Assembly: GCA_036392935.1 (NCBI GenBank)
Contig: DASVWZ010000331.1
Span: forward strand, 1-33,144
DNA: 33,144 bases
Source of the DNA: DASVWZ01 sp036392935
GTDB lineage: Bacteria; Acidobacteriota; Terriglobia; Terriglobales; Acidobacteriaceae
Direction of reading: 5' to 3'
The notes beneath the pieces were generated by a model. The model had not been told where the DNA came from. It did not search any database and saw only the letters and a program-made list of their open reading frames with translations. Below, piece by piece: positions 1 to 8,250 of the stretch (positions within the stretch are counted from its first letter, which is position 1; each line of letters begins with the position of its first letter). The position numbers and the translations under genes are program-made.

Positions 1-246
1 AGATAACACTTTCGCTCGCAACCGACCCGCTCGTTGCCAAAATCCGTGTGCGATCTCGATCATGGGCACATCTTCCAGCGTGTCTGCTACGGTCAAAGGG
101 AGCTTCGGGTCACTCAATAGCTCAGTGAGTACGATTGGCACCATCAGGACTTGCCGTTCCTGCAAAGCGCGGTCGAGAGCTTCGACGTCCTCACCTGTCT
201 CGCCTTCTAGAAAAGCAATCCATGAGCCGGTATCGGCCGCGATCAC
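1..246 (-). CDS. PIN-domain toxin (VapC-like), C-terminus cut by window edge
   Basis: Reading the minus strand from a GTG at 246 gives an uninterrupted 82-codon frame running off the left edge. The N-terminus reads VIAADTGSWIAFLEGE, with the first PIN acidic residue at Asp5. A second acidic position follows in the TELLSDP segment around residues 49-55. PIN toxins of type II modules are Mg-dependent ribonucleases acting on tRNA, rRNA or mRNA. The GTG overlaps the antitoxin stop codon (GTGA), so translation is probably coupled, which is the usual antitoxin-toxin arrangement. The C-terminal acidic cluster lies outside the window, so completeness and activity cannot be judged. The family call rests on the N-terminal motif plus the paired antitoxin; substrate is unknown. 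Confidence 0.75.
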   Translation of the reverse strand, partial: MIAADTGSWIAFLEGETGEDVEALDRALQERQVLMVPIVLTELLSDPKLPLTVADTLEDVPMIEIAHGFWQRAGRLRAKVLS

Positions 247-446
247 CGGTCAGCCTTCAGTTCGGCTGCGGTACGCGAGAAACGTACTCTGCCGCGAAAC
301 TGGCGCAGGCTGGCGTAGGTGCGGGACGCAGCCACGAGTTGCAGCCCAATACGCACGGTCTGCGTGATGCCCGTCCCGCTCGCCTTTTGCGCCTTGTCGA
401 GAAGCTCCTGCGGGAGCTCAATGGTGACCTTACGGGCGGTTTCCAT
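243..446 (-). CDS. Ribbon-helix-helix antitoxin (VapB-like)
   Basis: A 67-residue protein starting METARKVTIELPQELLDKA. It has a short N-terminal beta strand (KVTIELP) followed by two helices with the TGITQTVRIGLQL segment, as in ribbon-helix-helix DNA-binding antitoxins. The C-terminal half is basic and probably wraps the toxin. It is expected to neutralise the PIN toxin encoded immediately downstream and to repress its own promoter. The ATG at 446 is preferred over a longer in-frame start at 503, because the longer form would add a Cys/Trp-rich extension and would cover the inverted repeat that looks like the operator. No clear Shine-Dalgarno sequence precedes the ATG; a TATAGT box ends only about 10 nt upstream, so the leader may be very short. 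Confidence 0.75.
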   Translation of the reverse strand: METARKVTIELPQELLDKAQKASGTGITQTVRIGLQLVAASRTYASLRQFRGRVRFSRTAAELKADR

Positions 447-455
447 ATTGCCACT

Positions 456-490
456 ACTATACCATACTCGGCACCAGCATTGAGTATGGT
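456..490 (-). promoter_or_regulatory. Probable operator/promoter of the first TA pair
   Basis: A perfect 9-bp inverted repeat (ACCATACTC at 461-469 and GAGTATGGT at 482-490, 12-bp spacer) lies just upstream of the antitoxin start. On the minus strand its proximal arm runs into TATAGT (461 to 456), a good -10 box. No convincing -35 is seen. The placement fits autorepression by the ribbon-helix-helix antitoxin; binding is inferred. Confidence 0.5.
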
Positions 491-589
491 GTTGGCTAAA
501 CAACGCGCGCGCAAAGATTGGGCCGTCGATAGAAGCCGCCTATCGCCGCTTGCGATACAATTCTGCACTGGTTCACTCCGGAGGCAATT

Positions 590-2206
590 GTGAGATCGCG
601 AAAGCCCCTGCTTCTCCCCGCATTGTTGTTGGCGGTTCTTTCTTTTTCCCAGACTTCGTCTCCCACGCGCTTCGACGGTAAAACCTGGTGGGGTTACGTC
701 AAAGTTCTGGCCGATGACAACATGGAAGGCCGCGACACGGCCAGCGCCGGACTGCAACGAGCGGAGGCGTACATCGTCGGGCAGTTGAAGCAGTCCGGGC
801 TTGAACCCGCCGGTGTCAACGGCTTCTACCAACCGGTAAAGTTCCACAGCCGGCGCATCATTGAAAACGGTTCCAGCCTGGCGCTGGTTCGCGAAGGCAA
901 GGTCGAGCCGCTGGTGATTGGCGAAGACGCCATACTTTCCTCCCGCGTTGACCTTGCGCCCAAAGTCGAAGCGCCTCTGGTATTCGTTGGATGGGGCCTG
1001 AGCGTCCCCGAGCAAAACTACGACGATCTTGCCGGACAAGATCTCAAGGGCAAAGTTGCAGTCATCATGGGTGGCTCGCCGTCGGCAATCCCTGGGCCGC
1101 TGGCTGCGCATCATCAGTCGACTCCTGAACGATGGAAGGCGCTTCGCGCGGCCGGCGCCATCGGCGTGGTTTACGTTTTAAACCCCGCCACGGTTGAGAT
1201 TCCCTGGTCGCGCTCGACGCTCACCCGCAATCGTCCCAACATGACGCTGGCGGATCCGAGGTTCAATGACACCGAGGGAGAGCAGCTTGCAGTTACGTTT
1301 AATCCGGCACACGCCGAAGAGCTTTTTGCAGGCAGTGGGCACACGTTCGCGGAGCTTGCGGCGCTCGCGAAAGATCGTAAGCCGCTGCCACATTTTCCTC
1401 TGGCGGTTTCGATCGAAGCGACCGCGAAACTGGAACAAAGCACGGTCGAATCCGCAAACGTGATCGCAAAACTACCTGGCAGCGATCCGCAACTTAAGAA
1501 CGAATACGTTGTGCTGTCGGCCCACATCGATCATCTGGGAATCGGCGAGCCCATCAACGGCGACCCGATTTATAACGGCGCCATGGACAACGCTTCAGGC
1601 AGTGCGCTGCTGCTCGACGTGGCCGCGTCACTAAAAAAATCTGGTGATCAACCCAAGCGCTCTCTTCTCTTTGTTTTTGTCACTGGCGAAGAAAAAGGCT
1701 TGCTGGGTTCGCGGTATTTTACTGCGTACCCAACCGTCGATCGCAAGGCAATGGTCGCCGACATCAATGTCGATATGTTCCTGCCCATCGTTCCGCTCAA
1801 GCGGCTGACGGTTTGGGGACTGGATGAATCCAGTCTGGGCGAAACCATCCGGCAAGTGGCCCAGGCGCATGGCGTGTTGGTACAGAACGATCCGCAGCCG
1901 GAGCACAACGTATTTATCCGCAGCGATCAGTATAATTTCATACGGCACGGTATCCCGGCGCTGATGATGAGCGTTGCTCCCGATCCAAATTCCCCCGAGC
2001 AGGTTAAGCTTTTCAAGGATTGGTTCACCAACCGTTATCACGCACCGTCGGACGATCTGGCACAACCGATAGACTTGGCTTCAGCAGCGACGTATGAAGA
2101 GATCATTCGCGCGTTAATGGTGGCGGTAGCGGACAATCCGCAGCGTCCCCAGTGGAATGAGAATAGCTTCTTCCGGCGGTTCGCGGAGAACCCGAGCCAG
2201 AATTAG
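590..2206 (+). CDS. Secreted M28-family metallopeptidase with PA-type insert
   Basis: A 538-residue protein with an N-terminal signal peptide (RKPLLLPALLLAVLSFSQ). The zinc-peptidase core is in the C-terminal half. The M28 ligands and catalytic residues are visible: HxD (His312, Asp314 in AHIDHLG), Asp333 in NGAMDNASG, the Glu pair 367-368 in TGEEKG, an Asp in NVDMF near 394 and a His in YHAPSD near 483. Residues of about 120-260 resemble the protease-associated (PA) insert of M28 aminopeptidases. The family removes N-terminal residues from peptides, here probably in the periplasm or outside the cell. The GTG start follows a strong GGAGG at 580-584. It is divergent from the TA pair and ends 129 bp before ylxP. 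Peptide preference cannot be read from sequence. Confidence 0.9.
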   Translation: MRSRKPLLLPALLLAVLSFSQTSSPTRFDGKTWWGYVKVLADDNMEGRDTASAGLQRAEAYIVGQLKQSGLEPAGVNGFYQPVKFHSRRIIENGSSLALVREGKVEPLVIGEDAILSSRVDLAPKVEAPLVFVGWGLSVPEQNYDDLAGQDLKGKVAVIMGGSPSAIPGPLAAHHQSTPERWKALRAAGAIGVVYVLNPATVEIPWSRSTLTRNRPNMTLADPRFNDTEGEQLAVTFNPAHAEELFAGSGHTFAELAALAKDRKPLPHFPLAVSIEATAKLEQSTVESANVIAKLPGSDPQLKNEYVVLSAHIDHLGIGEPINGDPIYNGAMDNASGSALLLDVAASLKKSGDQPKRSLLFVFVTGEEKGLLGSRYFTAYPTVDRKAMVADINVDMFLPIVPLKRLTVWGLDESSLGETIRQVAQAHGVLVQNDPQPEHNVFIRSDQYNFIRHGIPALMMSVAPDPNSPEQVKLFKDWFTNRYHAPSDDLAQPIDLASAATYEEIIRALMVAVADNPQRPQWNENSFFRRFAENPSQN

Positions 2207-2334
2207 TAGATGGATTGACCGGTTTGATGTTGCGCGCATCTCGTCCTACGTCGTTCGCCGTTCGCCAGGCCGCTCCCTAATCATGCGCACTTGGGGCGGG
2301 CGACGTGCGACGTACGACAATAGGACGCTTTTCC

Positions 2335-2622
2335 ATGATCGCTTTCCTCACCATCGAGCTTTCCATCGAAGCGGCGCAGTCGCTAAAAGACAAGCGGCAG
2401 GTGGTGCGCAGTCTGAAAGACCGGCTGCGCGCGCATTTCAACGTATCGGTTGCCGAACTCGAGGCCAGCAACCTATGGAATCGGGCGACCATCGGCGTCG
2501 TCAGCATCTCCGATTCGCGCGATTATCTCGATGGGCTGATGAAGAATGTGGAGCGGCGCGCTGCGCGGGTCGCCAACAATGCCGGCGCAGAAATCATCGA
2601 TTCGTGTCTGGAGTTCATCTAA
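2335..2622 (+). CDS. ylxP: YlxP-like DUF503 protein
   Basis: A 95-residue protein with the typical DUF503 opening (MIAFLTIELSIEAAQSLKDK) and the conserved KDKRQVVRSLKDRLRAHFNVSVAELE stretch, positions 19-44. The end of the protein carries the usual variable tail. Members are usually encoded between infB and rbfA and are thought to assist ribosome maturation; the exact role is unsettled. Here rbfA lies 650 bp downstream with a DinB-type gene in between, which supports the assignment. The ATG at 2335 is chosen over an upstream GTG at 2305 because family members begin at this Met and an AGGA lies about 8 nt before it. Confidence 0.85.
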   Translation: MIAFLTIELSIEAAQSLKDKRQVVRSLKDRLRAHFNVSVAELEASNLWNRATIGVVSISDSRDYLDGLMKNVERRAARVANNAGAEIIDSCLEFI

Positions 2623-2627
2623 CCTGT

Positions 2628-3146
2628 ATGGAAATCCGCACCATCGCGCCATTTCTCGATTACTTCGGTAAAATCCGGGCTCGCACCATGCGATTGGTAG
2701 CCTGCATCCCGCCGGAGAAGCTGGAATTACACACTGCCGAGGGCAAGTTCACAGCCGGCGATCTGGCTCGTCACATTGCCGCCACCGAGCGCTACGTTTT
2801 TGCCGAGGCCGTCGCAGGAGGAAGAAATCGCTACGCCGGCTGCGGTCGCGAGCTGGCCGACGGTCACGATCGGGTGGTCGCATTCATGCAGCGAATGCAT
2901 CAGGAATCGATGAAAATCTTTTCCACTTTGAGCGACGAGGATCTGCAGAAAAAATGCACCTCCGGCGACGGCACTCCGATCACGACCTGGAAATGGCTAC
3001 GCTCCATGGTCGAGCATGAGATCCATCATCGAGGCGAACTTTACGCGTTGCTCGGCACGATGGGCGTCACTGTGCCGCCACTCTATGGAGTGACGTCGGA
3101 ACAATTGAAAGAAATCGCTGCCGGCACCGTCAAAAACGGCGTCTAG
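2628..3146 (+). CDS. DinB-superfamily four-helix protein
   Basis: A 172-residue protein of the DinB/YfiT-like four-helix-bundle family. Candidate metal-binding histidines are His49 (ARHIAATE) and His130, His133 and His134 (VEHEIHHRGE); the helix-2 His plus C-terminal HxxxH is the family pattern. Some members are thiol-dependent metalloenzymes such as bacillithiol or mycothiol transferases, but most are uncharacterised, so no substrate is proposed. The start is the ATG five bases after the ylxP stop, suggesting co-transcription. The same frame is open upstream, but that part overlaps ylxP and shows no family similarity. Its insertion between ylxP and rbfA is unusual. Confidence 0.85.
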   Translation: MEIRTIAPFLDYFGKIRARTMRLVACIPPEKLELHTAEGKFTAGDLARHIAATERYVFAEAVAGGRNRYAGCGRELADGHDRVVAFMQRMHQESMKIFSTLSDEDLQKKCTSGDGTPITTWKWLRSMVEHEIHHRGELYALLGTMGVTVPPLYGVTSEQLKEIAAGTVKNGV

Positions 3147-3274
3147 AGCGGCAGGTTTCGTCCAAACGCCATTTAGCGCCACTCCCCACCTTTTTACACA
3201 ATCCCTTCCAATCCGCGTCCGCACAGGCCCGCAATTTCTGATATTCTCATTCGTTTTACCGGGGGACGATCCCG

Positions 3275-3634
3275 ATGGAGAAGCGCGGCCAAAAATATCA
3301 TCGCGAGCGTTTGGCGGAAGCGCTACGCGAGGAACTTGAGACTTTGGTTGAAGGCGAATTGGCCGATCCGCGAATTGGATTGGTCAACGTCAGCGAAGTC
3401 GACATTAGCCCGGACTCCCGGTCGGCTCGGGTGATGGTCGTGGTTGATGGCGACGACGCCGAAGCCGAACAGACCATGCAGGGTTTGACCGCGGCTGTTG
3501 GGTTTATTCGCCATGCCGTGGCTGAGCGTCTCGGCCTGCGTCGTGCCCCGGAATTGTTTTTTCAACTTGACCGTTCGCAGGCTTACACGGCGCGAATCGA
3601 TGAACTCCTGGGGCGAACGAGGAAGAAGAAGTGA
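3275..3634 (+). CDS. rbfA: 30S ribosome-binding factor A
   Basis: A 119-residue protein matching RbfA in length and sequence. It has an N-terminal helix (RERLAEALREELETLVEGEL), the LADPRIGLVNVSEVDISPDSRSA region at about 30-52, and the C-terminal RRAPELFFQLDRS segment with the basic tail RTRKKK. RbfA is a KH-fold cold-shock factor that binds the neck of the 30S subunit and helps process the 5' end of 16S rRNA. The ATG follows GGGGGA at 3261-3266. The final codons overlap the nrnA start by four bases (GTGA), so rbfA and nrnA are probably translationally coupled, as in many genomes where they follow infB. InfB itself is not in the window. Confidence 0.95.
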   Translation: MEKRGQKYHRERLAEALREELETLVEGELADPRIGLVNVSEVDISPDSRSARVMVVVDGDDAEAEQTMQGLTAAVGFIRHAVAERLGLRRAPELFFQLDRSQAYTARIDELLGRTRKKK

Positions 3635-4602
3635 GCACAACGGAGCAGCAGGCAAATCTCGACCAGGTTCTGCGCGAGATCCAGGCGCGCCAGCGCTTCC
3701 TGCTGACGTCTCACGCGCGACCGGATGGAGACGCAGTGGGATCGGCACTCGCCTGTTGCCAGATTTTGCGCAGCATGGGCAAGCACGCAGATGTGGTCAT
3801 GTCCGATGGCGTTCCGCGCATTTACAAAGGCCTTCCCTTTGCCTCTGCTGTTTTGAAAACTGGGCACGTGAACGGAACCTACGAAGCTGCAATTCTGTTG
3901 GAGTGCGACAATCTCGACCGCACCCGGCTGCAGGGTCTACAAGGGCATTTTCTCATCAGCATCGATCATCATCACAGCGGAAAGCCATTCGCCGACGTGA
4001 ATTGGATTGACCCCAATGCGGTGGCGACCGCGGAGATGATTTACCGGCTGGGGCTGAAAGCCGGAGTTAAGATCACGCCTGAAATCGCGACCTGTGTTTA
4101 CACCGCGGTGGTAGCCGACACCGGTTCTTTTATGTTTGCCGGCACCAACGAACATACCTTCGCTCTGGCGCGTGAGTTGGTAATGGCGGGTGCCGATCCC
4201 GTCCACTGTGCGCGCAATATTTACTTTGCACACTCGACTGCCAAGATGCGCCTGCTCGGCTCGGCTCTCTCAAACCTGCACCGTGAGGGCTGTCTGGCCT
4301 GGATTTGGGTCACGCAGGAGCAGATGAAACGGGCCGGTGCACGCGAAGAAGATTGCGAAGGCCTGGTCAATTACGCGCTTTCCATTCAGGACGTGGAAGT
4401 GGCTGCGTTCTTCCGCGAACTGCCTGACTCCCGCTTCCGGGTAAGCCTGCGCAGTAAAGGCCAACTCAATGTGGCGGCCATCGCTGAAAAATTTGGAGGT
4501 GGCGGGCATGAGTGCGCCAGCGGGCTCTCGGTGAATGGACCCCTGGCTGCCGCAGTTTCCAAAGTGATTGAGCACATTCAGTCCTGCCTCTCCGTACAAT
4601 GA
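3631..4602 (+). CDS. nrnA: Bifunctional oligoribonuclease / PAP phosphatase NrnA (DHH family)
   Basis: A 323-residue DHH-DHHA1 protein. The metal-binding motifs are His28-x-Arg-Pro-Asp32-x-Asp34 (SHARPDGDAVGS), an Asp in the LECDN segment near 91, the DHH triad Asp112-His113-His114, and ADTGS near 168-172. The DHHA1 substrate-binding motif GGGGHECASG lies near residues 290-300. NrnA degrades 2-5 nt RNA fragments and dephosphorylates pAp in the cytoplasm, completing RNA turnover. The GTG start overlaps the rbfA stop (GTGA), the commonest neighbour for this family. All key residues are present and the length is normal, so the enzyme should be active. Confidence 0.93.
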   Translation: MSTTEQQANLDQVLREIQARQRFLLTSHARPDGDAVGSALACCQILRSMGKHADVVMSDGVPRIYKGLPFASAVLKTGHVNGTYEAAILLECDNLDRTRLQGLQGHFLISIDHHHSGKPFADVNWIDPNAVATAEMIYRLGLKAGVKITPEIATCVYTAVVADTGSFMFAGTNEHTFALARELVMAGADPVHCARNIYFAHSTAKMRLLGSALSNLHREGCLAWIWVTQEQMKRAGAREEDCEGLVNYALSIQDVEVAAFFRELPDSRFRVSLRSKGQLNVAAIAEKFGGGGHECASGLSVNGPLAAAVSKVIEHIQSCLSVQ

Positions 4603-4608
4603 TCCTCT

Positions 4609-4857
4609 ATGGATATTGCTCTGCTGCGGCAACTCGCGTCCTTTGCGGGCGCGCTCATGATTTTGGTAGCTTACATTGGCTCACAAATGGGCTGGATGAA
4701 TTCGCGCAAGCCTGCCTATAACTGGCTCAACGCCATTGGCTCCGCGATTCTCGCCTACATCGCTTTTCATCCGGTCCAGATCGGTTTTATTGTGCTGGAA
4801 GGCTCCTGGACCATCGTCAGTCTTTACGCGCTCGCGCGGCCCCAACGGCAGGAATGA
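4609..4857 (+). CDS. Small membrane protein, CBU_0592-like
   Basis: An 82-residue integral membrane protein with three hydrophobic stretches: about 9-28, 38-55 and 57-75. The NWLNAIGSAILAY segment and overall layout fit the CBU_0592-like membrane domain family, whose function is unknown. It starts 6 bp after nrnA, and its stop overlaps the following glycosyltransferase start by four bases (ATGA), so it probably belongs to the same transcript. The coupling suggests a helper role for the GT39-type enzyme, but this is inference from gene order only. Confidence 0.75.
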   Translation: MDIALLRQLASFAGALMILVAYIGSQMGWMNSRKPAYNWLNAIGSAILAYIAFHPVQIGFIVLEGSWTIVSLYALARPQRQE

Positions 4858-6521
4858 AAAACACTAGGGCAAACTCAGGCGGCAATGAGCGCGAGCCCGC
4901 AGGGCCTGGCAGATCCGCTCCCCGCATTACCACCGGTCTCGATGCGTTGCTGATTGTCTGTGCTTGCGGTTTCTTCTTTTTCTTCGGCCTGGCCTACTTT
5001 GGATTGATAGGAGCCGACGAGCCTCGCTACGCGCAGGTGGCGCGCGAAATGCTGGCTCGCCACGACTGGATCACACCGACTCTGGGCGGCAAACCGTGGC
5101 TTGAAAAACCCGCACTCTATTATTGGCAGGCGATGCTTGCATACGCTGTGTTCGGCGTGAGCGACTGGGCCGCGCGTTTGCCTTCTGCATTCGATGCGAC
5201 ATGCATGGTAGCGGCGATTTATTTGTTTCTGCGCCGCTTCCACCCCGGGGCCCAGATCGATGGCGCATTGATGACTGCGTCCTCCGCGGGCGTCATCGGG
5301 TTTTCCCGCGCTGCCTCCATGGATATGCCCCTGACAGCGTGTTTCACCATTAGCCTGCTGGCTTGGTACGCATGGTTCGAAAGCAAAAACAAAGCGTATC
5401 TGGGCACATTCTATGTTTTTGCCGCGCTGGGAATGCTGGCTAAAGGCCCGGTCGCGCCGGCATTGGCGGTTGTGGTCATTGTGGTGTTCGCAATTGCTGC
5501 GGGCAATCTGGGCCTGATTCGCCGTACCCTGTGGGGTCCTGGCATCGCGCTCTTCTGCGTTGTTGCCCTACCTTGGTATGTCGCAGTCCAGTGGAAAGCC
5601 CCGCAGTTTTTCCGCGAATTTATCCTGCAGCACAACCTGGCTCGCTTCGGCACCAATTTGTATCACCACAAAGAGCCCATCTGGTATTACCTGCCCGTCA
5701 CGTCGCTTGGCCTGGTCCCGTGGATTGTGCTGGTTGCAGCAGCCTTGATCGGAACGATCATCGCCTGGCGGAAAAACCGTCGTCAAAGCGGCTCAGAAGA
5801 CACACTCTCATTATTCCTCGTGATCTGGCTGCTCGTGCCACTCATCTTTTTCTCCTTTTCCCAATCCAAGCTTCCCGGATACGTTCTGCCCGCGCTTCCC
5901 GCCGCAACCGTCCTGCTGGCTTGCTATCTGCGTGCCCAGCGTGCTGCCAATCGGCGTCTGAGTCTACCCCTCCTTGCTTTCCATGCCCTTGTCTCAGCAG
6001 GCTTGATAATGCCTGCCCTGCTGATCCGCTATCTTCTGCTGCAGCCGCGCCTCGTCTGGAGCCATGCCGCAATAGTCCCTTGCTCAATTGCGCTCGTGAT
6101 GGCAATGGCAATCGCATTGACTCTGCTGGCTCGGCCCAACTCCTCCACGCTGCGATTTGTCACCATCGTTCCCGTCGTGCTCGCGGTCACAATCGTCTTG
6201 CGTCTCGGTGCTTCGGAGATCGACGCCAAACTCTCGGCGCGGCCGGTGGCCAATGAAATCGCGGCTATCGATCACAAGAAGCTGCCCCTCGCAGTGTTCC
6301 AGACCTCGCGGGAAACCGAGTACGGGCTGGCATTTTATTGTAATCAGATCATCGGCCGCTATGAATTTGGCCAAATACCTACGGGCGAACATTTTGTGGT
6401 CGCGCCTGCGGGTTCGCAGGCCGCCGTCGCTACCCAGGTTCCTGGCCGCCACGTCAGTTTCGTCGGAGAATTTGCTCCCCAGAACCTCGAGTATTTCTGG
6501 GTGTCTGCTGCGCCCGAGTGA
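4854..6521 (+). CDS. GT39 / ArnT-like lipid-linked-sugar glycosyltransferase
   Basis: A 555-residue polytopic membrane protein of the PMT/ArnT (GT-C) fold. After the first transmembrane helix (about 29-52) comes the signature periplasmic loop GADEPRYAQVAREM, with the acidic pair Asp55-Glu56. The GGKPWLEKPALYYW segment follows, typical of ArnT-type enzymes. About ten to twelve further hydrophobic segments reach to about residue 450, and a soluble periplasmic tail ends the protein. Such enzymes move a sugar from a polyprenyl phosphate donor onto lipid A, a glycan or a protein at the outer face of the inner membrane. Donor and acceptor cannot be read here. The ATG overlaps the preceding stop codon (ATGA), indicating translational coupling. 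Confidence 0.88.
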   Translation: MKNTRANSGGNEREPAGPGRSAPRITTGLDALLIVCACGFFFFFGLAYFGLIGADEPRYAQVAREMLARHDWITPTLGGKPWLEKPALYYWQAMLAYAVFGVSDWAARLPSAFDATCMVAAIYLFLRRFHPGAQIDGALMTASSAGVIGFSRAASMDMPLTACFTISLLAWYAWFESKNKAYLGTFYVFAALGMLAKGPVAPALAVVVIVVFAIAAGNLGLIRRTLWGPGIALFCVVALPWYVAVQWKAPQFFREFILQHNLARFGTNLYHHKEPIWYYLPVTSLGLVPWIVLVAAALIGTIIAWRKNRRQSGSEDTLSLFLVIWLLVPLIFFSFSQSKLPGYVLPALPAATVLLACYLRAQRAANRRLSLPLLAFHALVSAGLIMPALLIRYLLLQPRLVWSHAAIVPCSIALVMAMAIALTLLARPNSSTLRFVTIVPVVLAVTIVLRLGASEIDAKLSARPVANEIAAIDHKKLPLAVFQTSRETEYGLAFYCNQIIGRYEFGQIPTGEHFVVAPAGSQAAVATQVPGRHVSFVGEFAPQNLEYFWVSAAPE

Positions 6522-6632
6522 TCGCGCGGCTGGCTCGTTGTTTTCTATCCGGATTCGCGCCGTTTGCTTCCATCTGAGCACGGCTATAAACTCCAGTTTT
6601 CGGCAAGCAAGCGCGTCCTCTAAGGAATTTGA

Positions 6633-7577
6633 TTGGAGATTCTCGACCTCAGGCATTTTTCTTCGACCGATCTGCGTCCCCTGCTTGACGATGAAATCGC
6701 TCTCTGGGAGCGCCTTCTGTCGTGGGACTACACCGGTTCTGCCGAGATGGTACTGCGCTACGTCGATGCGAAAATTCTTCCCGGCTATGCTGCCGTAGAG
6801 CGTGGGCGTGTCTTCGGCTACGCATTCTTTGTTTATGAAGGCGGCAAGGGCGTCATCGGCGATCTATTTGTCGCCAACGAAGGCCGCATTCCCGATCATC
6901 ACGCGGTCGAGTCGCGCCTGCTGGTACACGTCATCGAAACACTTCAACAATCGCCGGGAATTCACCGCATCGAGGCGCAGCTGCTGGCTCACGACACGGG
7001 CGTTGTGTCCCAGCCCTTCGTAAATCAGGGTTTTCGTCGTCAAACGCGATTGTTTATGGTGCTGCCCCTGGCAACCCTGCCAGCCACGACCATGGGCTCC
7101 TCGCCGGAGTTTGAAATTCGCCCTTGGTCCGAACATGACTATCAGAACGCCGCCGCTCTGATTACCACTGCCTACCGCGGACATGTGGATTCAGAAATCA
7201 ATGATCAGTACCGCACTCTGAGCGGTTCGTTGCGTTTCCTGAATAACATCGTCCGCTTTCCTGGCTGTGGTGTTTTCGACTCTGACGCGTCTTTCGTCGC
7301 CGTGCATACGCGCTCACGCAGCCTGGTGGGCGTCATTCTCTGCTCGCGCGTGCGCCAGGACGTCGGTCACGTCACCCAGGTCTGCGTTTTGCCCGAGTTT
7401 CGCTCTTTCCGCATCGGGGAATCGCTGGTAGCGATGACCGCTTCTGCACTTCGCCGCCGCAAGTTTTCCACGCTTTCACTCACGGTGACTGAGGCCAACA
7501 GTCGTGCCGTAGGACTGTACAAGCGGATGGGTTTCACCACCCAGCGCGTCTTCGACGCCTTTGTGTGGGAAGGGTAG
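6633..7577 (+). CDS. GNAT-family acetyltransferase, probably tandem-domain
   Basis: A 314-residue protein whose C-terminal half (about 155-314) is a GNAT N-acetyltransferase. The acetyl-CoA-binding motif A is seen in HVTQVCVLPEFRSFRIGESL, and the late motif reads EANSRAVGLYKRMGF, near 290-305. The N-terminal half (about 1-145) has a weaker GNAT-like pattern, so a degenerate tandem duplication is likely, but this needs a profile search. The start is a TTG at 6633 with AAGGA at 6622-6626, six bases away. It sits 111 bp after the glycosyltransferase and ends 5 bp before the convergent PIN toxin gene. The acetyl acceptor is unknown. Confidence 0.82.
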   Translation: MEILDLRHFSSTDLRPLLDDEIALWERLLSWDYTGSAEMVLRYVDAKILPGYAAVERGRVFGYAFFVYEGGKGVIGDLFVANEGRIPDHHAVESRLLVHVIETLQQSPGIHRIEAQLLAHDTGVVSQPFVNQGFRRQTRLFMVLPLATLPATTMGSSPEFEIRPWSEHDYQNAAALITTAYRGHVDSEINDQYRTLSGSLRFLNNIVRFPGCGVFDSDASFVAVHTRSRSLVGVILCSRVRQDVGHVTQVCVLPEFRSFRIGESLVAMTASALRRRKFSTLSLTVTEANSRAVGLYKRMGFTTQRVFDAFVWEG

Positions 7578-7582
7578 AGCGG

Positions 7583-8011
7583 TCAAGCGAACGGATTCAC
7601 CCAGCGCAAACCCGGGAAGCGTGCGAAATCACGGTCCGTGGTTTGCAGAATCCCTCCATACTCGATGGTCAGCGCAGCCAGATGCGCGTCACTGACCAGA
7701 TTGCCGGGGGCTTGCCCTTCGACCAGCATTTGCCGGAAGAACGTCCAGTGATCTTCGCCAGGAGAGAGCAGCCTGATATTTGGCTGACCCAGCCAGGCGT
7801 CCACAATTGCTGCCGCCGCACCCGGACTCAACCGCTCACCGGGCAAGCCCGGGTTCGTCATGATTCGAAGAAATGCCGAGATCGTCTGCCAGGGCAATCC
7901 CACCGGTTCAGTGTCCGAGAACACCTGCTCAATCCAGCCGCGGGCTTTTGCATGGTGTGCGGAATCGGCGTCGTAAGCGTATAGAAGAATGTTTGCGTCG
8001 AGAACGATCAC
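7583..8011 (-). CDS. vapC: VapC-family PIN-domain toxin
   Basis: A 142-residue complete PIN protein. Asp5 in MIVLDANILLYAYD is the first catalytic acid. A C-terminal acidic set follows in SDAHLAAL (about 107-114) and TTDRDFARF (about 124-132). WVNP near the end is common in this VapC subgroup. It should act as a Mg-dependent endoribonuclease. The start codon overlaps the antitoxin stop by four bases (ATGA), so the toxin depends on antitoxin translation. The RNA target is not predictable. Confidence 0.9.
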   Translation of the reverse strand: MIVLDANILLYAYDADSAHHAKARGWIEQVFSDTEPVGLPWQTISAFLRIMTNPGLPGERLSPGAAAAIVDAWLGQPNIRLLSPGEDHWTFFRQMLVEGQAPGNLVSDAHLAALTIEYGGILQTTDRDFARFPGLRWVNPFA

Positions 8012-8250
8012 CGCCGCGCCGGCCCTTCGATCGCATCCAGCAACTGCTCAACGTTGTCATAGCTCAGGCCGGGAGGCAAACCCAGTTTCCTGGGGGTGAC
8101 CACAAATGGTTTTCTGGCGGGGCGCTTTGCCGCGATCAGGCCCAACCGAAGAAAATGATTGACGGTCTGCTTGAAGGAACTTCCCGATCGCCGGCTTTCC
8201 TGTTCAAGAAACCGGGCTACATCATCGTCGAGTGAGAGAGTTGTCCTCAC
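8008..8250 (-). CDS. vapB: VapB-type ribbon-helix-helix antitoxin, GTG and possibly leaderless
   Basis: An 80-residue protein with the ribbon-helix-helix N-terminus RTTLSLDDDVARFLEQESRRSG followed by SSFKQTVNHFLRLGL. A proline-containing linker and an acidic C-terminal helix (about 60-80), the likely toxin-binding part, follow. It starts with GTG at 8250. An ATG pair nearby is in a frame closed immediately by TGA, so GTG is the only reasonable start. There is no Shine-Dalgarno sequence: the -10 box ends 7 nt before the GTG, so the mRNA may begin at or next to the start codon. It overlaps the vapC start by four bases. Confidence 0.87.
   Translation of the reverse strand: MRTTLSLDDDVARFLEQESRRSGSSFKQTVNHFLRLGLIAAKRPARKPFVVTPRKLGLPPGLSYDNVEQLLDAIEGPARR

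Noticed and set aside
257..1114. Minus-strand open frame (285 codons)
   Set aside because: It overlaps the M28 peptidase gene, which has catalytic motifs and a ribosome binding site, and also the first TA pair.
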